64,000 nucleotides of DNA. Origin: Odiellus spinosus (taxonomy: Eukaryota; Arthropoda; Arachnida; Opiliones; Phalangiidae). Under the pieces are notes generated by a model. It did not search any database. It had not been told where the DNA came from and saw nothing but the letters and a program-made list of their open reading frames with translations. Numbering within the stretch: the stretch's first letter is position 1; the number at the start of each line of letters is the position of its first letter. Of this stretch, positions 49,101 to 61,576 are shown in pieces. A program made the translations under genes and the position numbers. The stretch covers positions 6,310,190-6,374,189 of the forward strand of contig OY987236.1 in NCBI GenBank assembly GCA_963920705.1. Reading direction: 5' to 3'.

Positions 49101-52100
49101 TAACGGACGAATACGTGATTGCCGGAGCGGCTGTCAAAATTAAAGAGTAAGATTTAATTTACATTCAAATTATATTTGCTAAACTTTGATTTTCATTTTG
49201 TATTTTTAATTTTATATATATATATATTTTGGTGTAGCGAAATTACTTACAGTCCTAGTCCGAGACCTAACTCCAGGAAATTGAAAACTTCGCAGCCTCT
49301 TGATGAAATTAAAGAAGTTTTTAATATGGAATTGGCCTACTTTTCGTACATTCCATTTTGCAAACTAGCTGGAGGGTAATTTAATTATTGTTACAAATCA
49401 TTTTATGTTTTGTAACCCGACAAATGTTTTTCTATCTATTCCTTAGGATTTAAATAGACCTAATCCATTAGTAAGAAAGCTGAAACAATATTTACTTGTA
49501 AATTAATTGAACTCTGAGATTCTTTAATGTTCATATTATATATAGATAATGTTCATATAAAAAATGCTCAGGGTGACCACAATGAAAACCCCTCAAATTT
49601 TAGTTTAATAGTAAATTCTTCATTGATTTATAGGAAAATACAGGAATAATGTTTTTAGAAATATCCCTTACTGAAAAAAGTTAGTCTAATCTGAAGAGGT
49701 CCTCCAGAAGGCTACAAAAATCTTGGGGAAGTCTTTAAGACTACCCCAAGACTTCTTGACATAATGAAAGACTTCCCGAAGACCTCTTAAGATATTTTTT
49801 TTTTTTTTTTTTTGTAAGAGCTATACTAACCCATTGAAAATATATAGGAAAAATGATTAAATATAGGATATGTGGTCAACCAGAAAGCCTGTAAACAAAG
49901 TTATTTTTTCTTTACTGCAAATTGTTAATGATGAACATAAGTAAATTTTATAACTTCAGAATATATATGGAACAAACCCTAAAGAATGATCAACTACTGC
50001 GAAGCTTATGTTTCACTTACGAACAATCGAGCGAAAGCAAAGTCAAGCAATATCAGGGTTCGCCTTCGAAAGATCCGGAGAAGTCTTCTCCCCCCAAGTC
50101 TAGTCAATCCTCTTCGGAAACTTCACGGGTTATTAAAAATAAAATTTCTAAAGGTATTCAACATTCTAATTAGGCTTAAAAAGGTAAAAATCATCTTAAT
50201 TTGATATGAAAACCAATTTTCAGGCAAAGAAGAAGGAATAGTTAGTGGAGAATTTGGGAAAAACGTTGCTGTGGTTGGTAACAGAATAGATGTGGCTTTC
50301 TTCGAAGAAGCCCAGCCCTCCACGTTGATTACTGATGTAATACCTTCTAGCGTTGAATTTAAACACTATCCCCCTTCATCTTGCGACGCATCGATACTCG
50401 TACGTAAAATGGAAAACAACCATCGACATCTCAAAGGAAACTGGAGAGCTTATTGGGAAAACGAGATTGGTTCTAGTGATAAAAAGTTCAACTTCAAGCA
50501 AATTAAACTACAGTCTTTTGTTGGTAATGTCTCTCTTCTATCCCCGAACTTTTACGGATTAGCTCTGACCCATATTTTTAAGGTCACGCTGGAAGTATAA
50601 GGTCTATTCACGTTCTTGACAACGAAAACTCTTTTATAACTGGAAGTCGGGATAAAACAGTCAAATTATGGTCATTAAGAAGTTCCGGGGATGGCTCGTC
50701 ATCGGCCCAAACTCCCTGTCAATGGACTTATAATCAACATCGTAAATCAGTCTTCTCCGTTGCTTTTCTCGACTCATTAAGATTAGTAGCCTCGTCTGAT
50801 TCAAATGTTCATGTAAGCTGAAGGAATCTTTAACTTTTTACATGCTAATATTAGTTTTTTGCCCCCTCTTCAAGTTTCAAAAAACTCATTCTTAGCTAGT
50901 AATTTATAGTCCTACCTTCAAATATTTAAAGGGAGAATGCAATAAGACAAGCAGTTATTTTCTATCAACTCATCGTTAAAATAGAACTAAGCCTCTAGTA
51001 AAAACATTTTCAGACATCTGTTTAGCTAGAAATCATCTCAAAGTAGGTTTAACAAGTTGACAGTGATCCTTGGGTAGGCCTTAAATCATGAACATAGATA
51101 AAATAACTAACTTATATAGATTGGAAACTTCAATGGAGCAAAGTGACTCCAGCCCGATCGCTGTGATCCTAGTGGCGCGTTAAGATCGTATTGGCCTTGT
51201 TGCGAATATCCCCGCTTCGGACAAAAAAATGTTTTCTATTAAATATTAGTTGAGAGGAGGAAATTAAATCGGCTTGAAACATGTTTAAAAAGTCGTACTC
51301 TACACGAAACGTCAATTTTCAAAAGGTTAAAAAAAAACATTTACATCATTATAAAAAATTAAAACTTATTTAGCTCGCTAAGCCTTGGTCCTTCTTATAG
51401 AAAGCATTCATGCTTTGATACAAGTTATACAAGGCGAACTAAATGGATTACTATTTTGCCCCTGCAAATTTTTGTCCCTGCAAATTTTACCTTTTAAAAA
51501 TTGATGTATCGTGCAGACTACAACTTTTTAACATGTTTTAAGCCGATTTAATTCCCTCCTCTCAAATAATATTTAATAGAAAACATTTTTTTGGCCGAAG
51601 CGTGGAAATTCACGACTAGTAGAATTTGGGAGTAATGCTAACTTCGCCAGATTTTAGTGTTCGGCTCCAACCACCAGGATCGCCGCGATCGCGCGGAGTC
51701 ACTTCTATAGCATTGAGATTCTAAACTATATTTACGTTAGTTATTTTATCTATGATCACGAAAGAAGCAGACATTTAATTCCGACAGGAAAACGTTTCAA
51801 ACTAGGCTTAAAATTTATCAAAATCTCCATAGATCCCTGTTAAGCCTACTTCACAGGTAATTGATTTCTAGCTTAATATTGGTAAAAAGTGAATTAGACT
51901 TATTTAAACATGAATATAAACAAGAGTATAACTTAGCAGGCGCGAGACTCTACTCACGAATAATCTGAAATTTTTCTTCTCCGATATTTAGTCACAACTA
52001 TTTAAACGATATGGAATGGGTAGAAAAGCACTGCATTCTCCCTTTTAAAACTATTGATTAATTTTCAGATATGGGATCCATTTATTGGTTCGTGTATAAA

Positions 52101-53799
52101 ACAGTTTGAGTCTCCTAAACATAACCCTGCAGTCCTTTTGTCCGCTATTCCTTCTCCTAGTCCTTATTTCATTGTGGGAACTTCCAATTCAAATATAAAG
52201 TAAGGGCAAACGTCATGGAAAATAATTCTGGATAATATTTTAATTTTATTTTACCTTTTTTTCTTCAATAATGGAAGGTTTTTAGATCCACGATCTTCTA
52301 GCTACGCCCACGAGTTCAAAGGAACTCTGGGTACTCCTGGTTTAATTCGTTGCATGTCTGTTAGTCCGGACTCCAGTTGGATAGCCATTGGTTACTCATC
52401 AGGTAAATTCTTAATTTTTCTAGGTGTTTTTTCGATCCAGTTTTGAATATTTAAATTTTAGGTATTATATCAGTATTGGATCTTCGAACTGGTCTTCTAT
52501 TGGGTTCAAAAAACTGTCATGAAGGAGAAATTCTACAAGTTAAAGCCTTCAATAGGTTATGTTTCGTCTCATCTTCCTTGGATCAAAGCGCTTCAGTGTG
52601 GTACGCTGAGGATATTAAACTTAAATGTCATTTGAGAGGTAAGTCTAATAAAATTATAATTTTACCTTTAGGAATTTGCAATACCTTGTTTTTATTTAAG
52701 CTAGAAGGTTAGAGTCTAAAATCTATTAAATTTAATAACGCAGCATTTGTCTAGTACCCGGTGTAGTATTTAAGTTCAAATTGAGTGCTGGTCCGTGTTC
52801 AATTTTAGCCAGTTTTTTTTAGCCTGATACTCGCGAGTAGTAGGTCCCTGTTCAATTTTAGCCAGTTTTTTTAGCCTGATACTCGCGAGTAGTAGGTCCC
52901 TGGTCAATTTTAGCCAGTTTTCTTAGCCTGATACTTGCGAGTAGTAGGTCCCTGGTCAATTTTAGCCAGTTTTTTAGCCAAATACTTGGGAGTAGTAGGT
53001 CCCTGGTCAATTTTAGCCAGTTTTTTTACCTAATACTTGCGAGTAGTAGGTCCCTGGTCAATTTTTGGGAGTTTTAAGCCTAATATTCATGAGAAGTTGG
53101 GCCTTGATAAATTTTCCTGTAATCTTTCAAGTAGTTAGACCTTGAGCCATAATTTTCATAAATTTTAAAGCCTAATAGTATCAGGCTTAAAGAGGTGGAA
53201 AAATTCGCGAATTATCATGCTTGGCTGTACAAAAGGTTATTTGAGAATCTGCCAGGTTTGCTAATACTTGTAAGTACAATAGTCATTCACGAATTGTCAG
53301 GTCTGGGATTTAAGCCTAATTCTCAAGAGTATTTAGTCTTACTACTACTTAGAGGAGGGATTCTCCATGGTCATTTAACACTTTCTGCCTTTATCAACTT
53401 TTAAAAGGGTTCTTATCAGAATATTCAAAGTATGGGGGGGGAGGGCAACATGCCTTTGCGAGTTTCTCAAAATTCTTTGTGATTTAGGAATTCTGGAGCC
53501 AGTTACGTGCTTAAACTTTTACAAAGCTGAAGTGATATCAGGAACTACAGCAAATAAAATTGGTGTACACTCGTCAATCGAAAGTGATGTAAGTCTCAAT
53601 TCTGATATTTTTTTAAAAGAAAAAAAAAGAATCTATTAGAAATATAAATCTTCTTTTCATTTTTTAACAGTCAACATTTTCCAGCACCAAATTAATGAGC
53701 GATACTTTTAAAGGCGTTTTAACATCCATGGCGATCTTGCCATTGAATCGACTTCTCGTCTTGGGGGCTGATAATGGAAATTTATCATTGTTATGTTAA
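43136..53799 (+). CDS. WDR81: WD repeat-containing protein 81 (BEACH plus WD40)
   Basis: Twenty-two exons, opening 43136-43264, 43363-43547, 43613-43784, 43845-43974, 44031-44713, 44776-44919, 45532-46403, 46495-47166, 47231-47695, 47750-48027; continuing 48389-48534, 48606-48725, 48797-49146, 49238-49375, 49960-50153, 50224-50523, 50583-50812, 52069-52199, 52278-52402, 52462-52638, 53488-53588, 53671-53799. They total 1957 codons (1956 residues; human 1941). The BEACH region shows [43 protein letters not shown] and [15 protein letters not shown] central helical region follows, then an acidic linker. WD40 repeats occupy about the last 350 residues ([22 protein letters not shown]). WDR81 works with WDR91 to limit PI3P on endosomes and in aggregate autophagy. 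The first exon is assigned by its GTTAGT donor and the LVPT-V junction. Large introns 6, 14, 17 and 20 contain repeats. Confidence 0.93.
45301..45433. mobile_element. Diverged T3 element in WDR81 intron 6
   Basis: Left end TTAAAGGGAGTATAAACC; right end 'ggctttatactccctgcct' is an imperfect reverse complement. The right TTAA is lost. Confidence 0.55.
49675..49810. mobile_element. Family T5 copy in WDR81 intron 14
   Basis: Carries 'agttagtctaatctgaagag' at the left, then 'ttggggaagtctttaaga' and 'agacttcccgaagacctctt', the same arrangement as 42718-42892. It ends in a T tract. Just before it (49410-49500) is a scrap of family T1 ('ttttctatctattccttagg'). Confidence 0.55.
50926..52048. mobile_element. 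Foldback element of 1.1 kb, family T1 ends, in WDR81 intron 17
   Basis: Outer ends are TTAAAGGGAGAATGCA and, reversed, TTAAAAGGGAGAATGCA, with TTAA at 50926-50929 and 52045-52048. Complementarity runs almost to the middle: 'ataaaataactaac' (about 51098 against 51745), 'aagtgactccagcccgatcg' against 'aagtgactccgcgcgatcg', 'cgcttcgg' at 51211 against 51600, and 'ttaaatcggctt' at 51267 against 51538. The centre (51330-51500) is unpaired. No coding capacity seen. It could be one long palindrome or several nested inverted-repeat elements. Confidence 0.75.
52790..53100. repeat. Tandem array of six 51-53-bp units in WDR81 intron 20
   Basis: Units start at 52790, 52843, 52895, 52947, 52998 and 53049 with 'ggtccctggtcaatttt' and contain 'agccagttttt' and then 'tactcgcgagta'. 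The last is a perfect 12-bp palindrome in the first two units and has drifted in later ones. The following 53060-53340 shows decayed relatives ('gcctaatattcatgag', 'gcctaattctcaagag'). Confidence 0.85.
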
Positions 53800-55500
53800 G
53801 CTTAAAAAGAAACTAATATATACTCATTATTTTTAGTCTAATAAACTAATACAAACTAACTTATTTTACCAGATCTATAATCGTTCATTTGAATTTTTTC
53901 AATCATTTCGTAGTTAAGATAAAGGTAACAATGAATTAACAATTTAGTTGCTATATAATTACTGGCCAGCTGGTGCCAAGAGAGAAGTAGGGGAAAAAGT
54001 GTGGTAATACTTATCAGGCCTGGGATAGAACAAGAAATTGTAACAGCGGATTTAGACCTAGAGAGTAGACTTCCCTAAAATGTGAAATTTTAAGTTACAA
54101 AGTTTTAACCCTGTTACGTACTAATACATATAATAATTATAATATACACGTTTGAAAATGAGAATTTTATGATGGTTCTTAAAGGCCAAAAATTTTATAA
54201 TAGGGGACAGTCTTTCCATTTGAGCACCGAATGTTCTCAAATTGCAATTTTATCGAAACTAAAAGTACTTTTAGTGAGTTTCAATGTTTTTACACATATT
54301 TTAACATTTCTAATAGATTGTAGATAGATTTATATCTTATTTTTCTGTACATCATGTAATCACCGTAGTCATTGTACATAGTTACATCATAGCTGCTTAA
54401 TCACTGTAATCAAGAGTGAAGTTACACTGGGAATTTTAATGCACACATATACTTCATTATAGGATGATTTTACAAAGAATGGGCATGTACTTATGTATTA
54501 CCTGCTGTCATATTTATACTGTCCATCGTATCAATTTGTCAAAAAATTGTCTTGTTATTACCTTCGGTTTAGATTGGTTTTCCGGTCGCAAGGAAAATCG
54601 AGGAGTTATAGCACGAAAATTTATTATTAGATAGATTAAAGAAGGAAATATCCAAGAATGTAAGTAGCGATAAAGCAATCTATTATTTGTCTCAATCTAC
54701 TTATTTTTGTTAAGCTTTGGCCACTACTTGTAGCTATTGAAATAAAGGCCGCTAGAGGAAAGACATTATTGATGCTCAACATCGATGATGTGTCAAACAA
54801 TTGGTAGTTGAAGGCAGCTAAATCACGTTCCTTAAGAATTCCCAGAATAACTACTATTCTTTCTTGCTGAAATCACATTGATTAAGCTGGACTACGATTT
54901 GAGAAATGGTCTCTTTAGGCAGAGTGTACACCTATTATGAGGGGTGATTAGTGTAGGATATATCTGTCGGTGTGAATAGTGAATAAAGTAGCTAACAGGA
55001 GTTTTTACGTAACATATAACATCCAACTCCAAAGGTAGAATAGACTAGTTTTTAACAGATACCCTGTTAAGGGTAGCAAGCTATTTAGGTATAAATTTTG
55101 GGGTTTTATTAGACTGCCTATTCAGGCCCCTCCATGTGATGTTAGGTATTTAAATACAATGCAAAACAATTTTTTTTAATTGCAAATTTATTACTCACGC
55201 GTTAACGCAACAAAATTTAATAATTTTTAATTAACACGATCTGATGTAAAAATTTAATTTCAATGGGGGAGGAGTTGATTTTAATGTAATAGCAAAATAA
55301 GTTTTATAGTTTTGAAAAATTGTTTTAAATGCATTATTTAAAACAAATTGGAAAAATGGTAAAAAACCAAAGTGGGGTGGGGGATGTAACGGACTACACT
55401 GTTCTGTTTTTACATTTTATTTTCAACTTCTCTTTTTATATATAACAGTTCTCTCTTTATATAACAGTTCCTCATTCAAGTTTTGACTTTCGCAGATTGA
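53800..55500. other. Spacer between convergent WDR81 and AKT
   Basis: Holds the two 3' untranslated regions. An AATAAA at about 53839 can serve WDR81. No exon, RNA gene or transposon recognised in the rest. Confidence 0.5.
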
Positions 55501-58481
<2,981 letters not shown>

Positions 58482-59300
58482 TTGAAATCTTTCTTTATAA
58501 ATAAAATAGAACCTTTTCTCTTTAGTATTAGATCAGACTCGCTTCTAAACGTTAAACAGGTGGGTCATCCTATTAAAAATTGAAGAAACACCATTATAAT
58601 TATACCAAAATCCAAATGTACACGAAATGGACCTAAAAAATATGCCCATGCCTTTTAACTGTTTGAGAAAGCTGATAAAACACGTTAACAGAATTACTTA
58701 CACCCTATCTGTCCTTATATCAGACAGTGCCAAGGGTTATGTTTTTAGTCCTGGAGTTTTTAGTCGACGGCTCGGCTCCAAGGCAGTTATGAGTTATTGA
58801 GTTGGTCTAGATTTCCAATTACATAAAATTTTAATACTACTATATAAATTTTAAGAAACTTTCGATATTTAATTTATATTTGAATATCTAACATGAGACC
58901 AGTGTCACTAGAAAAGCGTAGGTTATTGCACTTGTTTTCAAAACCGATGTGATTAGTTAATGACTTAATGGAGACCCGAATCACAAACGGTCGACTCGAA
59001 CAGCAAGAACTACCACAACGATGCTCGAATTGTAATTTGGAAAGCTCGTTTCTTCGAAAGTTTGTTCGAACGATAGTTTCTTGGTATCTAAAGTAAAATT
59101 CCATAAAAGAACTTAAATTATAAAACGCCATAAGGGAAACAAATATATTAATTCCAAATAAATAGTCTATGCAAAGAAAGAAAAATAGCATGTTTTAGAT
59201 AAAACCTGTAAAATAAATAATCAAAAATTTTAAAAGGGGTACCCCTTGAAAAAAAAATTAAATACACCCCCTGTAAAATATATAATCAAAAATTTTACAA
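58482..59300. other. Upstream region of AKT and left flank of the minisatellite
   Basis: The AKT promoter or 5' exon should lie here on the minus strand; no motif stands out. At the right edge, 59215-59300, there is a pair of direct repeats ('aatcaaaaatttta' at 59220 and 59283), a 14-bp palindrome (aaggggtacccctt) and one inverted 17-mer satellite unit at 59261-59279. Confidence 0.5.
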
Positions 59301-60460
59301 GGGGTGTTTTATTTTCATAAAGGGGTGTTTTATTTTCAAGAAAGGGGTGTTTTATTTTCAAGGAAGGGGTGTTTTATTTTCAAGAAAGGGGTGTTTTATT
59401 TTCATAAAGGGGTGTTTTATTTTCATAAAGGGGTGTTTTATTTTCAAAAAAGGGGTGTTTTATTTTCAAAAAAGGGGTGTTTTATTTTCAAAAAAGGGGT
59501 GTTTTATTTTCAAAAAAGGGGTGTTTTATTTTCAAAAAAGGGGTGTTTTATTTTTAAAAAAGGGGTGTTTTATTTTCAAAAAAGGGGTGTTTTATTTTCA
59601 AGAAAGGGGTATTTATTTTAAAAAAAGGGGTGTTTTATTTTCAAGAAAGGGGTGTTTTATTTTCAAGAAAGGGGTGTTTTATTTTCAAGAAAGGGGTGTT
59701 TTATTTTCAAGAAAGGGGTGTTTTATTTTCAAGAAAGGGGTGTTTTATTTTCAAGAAAGGGGTGTTTTATTTTCAAGAAAGGGGTGTTTTATTTTCAAGA
59801 AAGGGGTGTTTTATTTTCAAGAAAGGGGCGTTTTATTTTCAAGAAAGGGGCGTTTTATTTTCAAGAAAGGGGTGTTTTATTTTCAAGAAAGGGGTGTTTT
59901 ATTTTCAAGAAAGGGGTGTTTTATTTTCAAGAAAGGGGTGTTTTATTTTCAAGAAAGGGGTGTTTTATTTTCAAGAAAGGGGTGTTTTATTTTCAAGAAA
60001 GGGGTGTTTTATTTTCAAGAAAGGGGTGTTTTATTTTCAAGAAAGGGGTGTTTTATTTTCAAGAAAGGGGTGTTTTATTTTCAAGAAAGGGGTGTTTTAT
60101 TTTCAAGAAAGGGGTGTTTTATTTTCAAGAAAGGGGTGTTTTATTTTCAAGAAAGGGGTGTTTTATTTTCAAGAAAGGGGTGTTTTATTTTCAAGAAAGG
60201 GGTGTTTTATTTTCAAGAAAGGGGTGTTTTATTTTCAAGAAAGGGGTGTTTTATTTTCAAGAAAGGGGTGTTTTATTTTCAAGAAAGGGGTGTTTTATTT
60301 TCAAGAAAGGGGTGTTTTATTTTCAAGAAAGGGGTGTTTTATTTTCAAGAAAGGGGTGTTTTATTTTCAAGAAAGGGGTGTTTTATTTTCAAGAAAGGGG
60401 TGTTTTATTTTCAAGAAAGGGGTGTTTTATTTTCAAGAAGGGGTGTTTTATTTTCATAAA
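59301..60460. repeat. Minisatellite zone A: 22-bp units ending caagaaa
   Basis: About 53 head-to-tail copies of GGGGTGTTTTATTTTCAAGAAA-type units (22 bp). The first dozen or so vary (cataaa, caaaaaa); from about 59640 the array is nearly uniform, with a few ggggcg variants near 59827. All three plus-strand frames stay open because 22 is not a multiple of three and the unit has no stop; the long predicted peptides are by-products. Confidence 0.97.
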
Positions 60461-61576
60461 GGGGTGTTTGATTTTCAAATAAGGGGTGTTTGATTTTCAA
60501 ATAAGGGGTGTTTGATTTTCAAATAAGGGGTGTTTGATTTTCAAATAAGGGGTGTTTGATTTTCAAATAAGGGGTGTTTGATTTTCAAATAAGGGGTGTT
60601 TGATTTTCAAATAAGGGGTGTTTGATTTTCAAATAAGGGGTGTTTGATTTTCAAATAAGGGGTGTTTGATTTTCAAATAAGGGGTGTTTGATTTTCAAAA
60701 AAGGGGTGTTGGATTTTCAAAAAAGGGGTGTTGGATTTTCAAAAAAGGGGTGTTGGATTTTCAAAAAAGGGGTGTTGGATTTTCAAAAAAGGGGTGTTTG
60801 ATTTTCAAAAAAGGGGTGTTTGATTTTCAAAAAAGGGGTGTTTGATTTTCAAAAAAGGGGTGTTTGATTTTCAAAAAAGGGGTGTTTGATTTTCAAAAAA
60901 GGGGTGTTTGGTTTTCAAAAAAGGGGTGTTTGGTTTTCAAAAAAGGGGTGTTTGATTTTCAAAAAAGGGGTGTTTGATTTTCAAAAAAGGGGTGTTTGAT
61001 TTTCAAAAAAGGGGTGTTTGATTTTCAAAAAAGGGGTGTTTGATTTTCAAAAAAGGGGTGTTTGATTTTCAAAAAAGGGGTGTTTGATTTTCAAAAAAGG
61101 GGTGTTTGATTTTCAAAAAAGGGGTGTTTGATTTTCAAAAAAGGGGTGTTTGATTTTCAAAAAAGGGGTGTTTGATTTTCAAAAAAGGGGTGTTTGATTT
61201 TCAAAAAAGGGGTGTTTGATTTTCAAAAAAGGGGTGTTTGATTTTCAAAAAAGGGGTGTTTGATTTTCAAAAAAGGGGTGTTTGATTTTCAAAAAAAGGG
61301 GTGTTTGATTTTCAAAAAAGGGGTGTTTGATTTTCAAAAAAGGGGTGTTTGATTTTCAAAAAAGGGGTGTTTGATTTTCAAAAAAGGGGTGTTTGATTTT
61401 CAAAAAAGGGGTGTTTGATTTTCAAAAAAGGGGTGTTTGATTTTCAAAAAAGGGGTGTTTGATTTTCAAAAAAGGGGTGTTTGATTTTCAAAAAAGGGGT
61501 GTTTGATTTTCAAAAAAGGGGTGTTTGATTTTCAAAAAAGGGGTGTTTGATTTTACAGGGGTGTTTGATTTTACAG
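60461..61576. repeat. Minisatellite zone B: 22-bp units with tttga core
   Basis: About 50 copies. Eleven copies end aaataa (60461-60702), then four with a ttgga core (about 60703-60790), then a long run ending caaaaaa, including two with a ttggt core near 60901-60944 and one with an extra A near 61289. The last two copies (61541-61576) are hybrids: zone B heads (ggggtgtttgatttt) with zone C tails (acag). Confidence 0.95.

Noticed and set aside
29671-53799. Functional cluster of FRMD6, DHRS7 and WDR81
   Set aside because: Different strands, separate promoters and unrelated known roles; adjacency alone is not evidence.
59301-60493. Open frames of up to 370 codons in the 22-bp array
   Set aside because: The unit has no stop and its length is not a multiple of three, so every phase is open. 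The same peptide appears in all three frames, with no splice sites, start context or homology.
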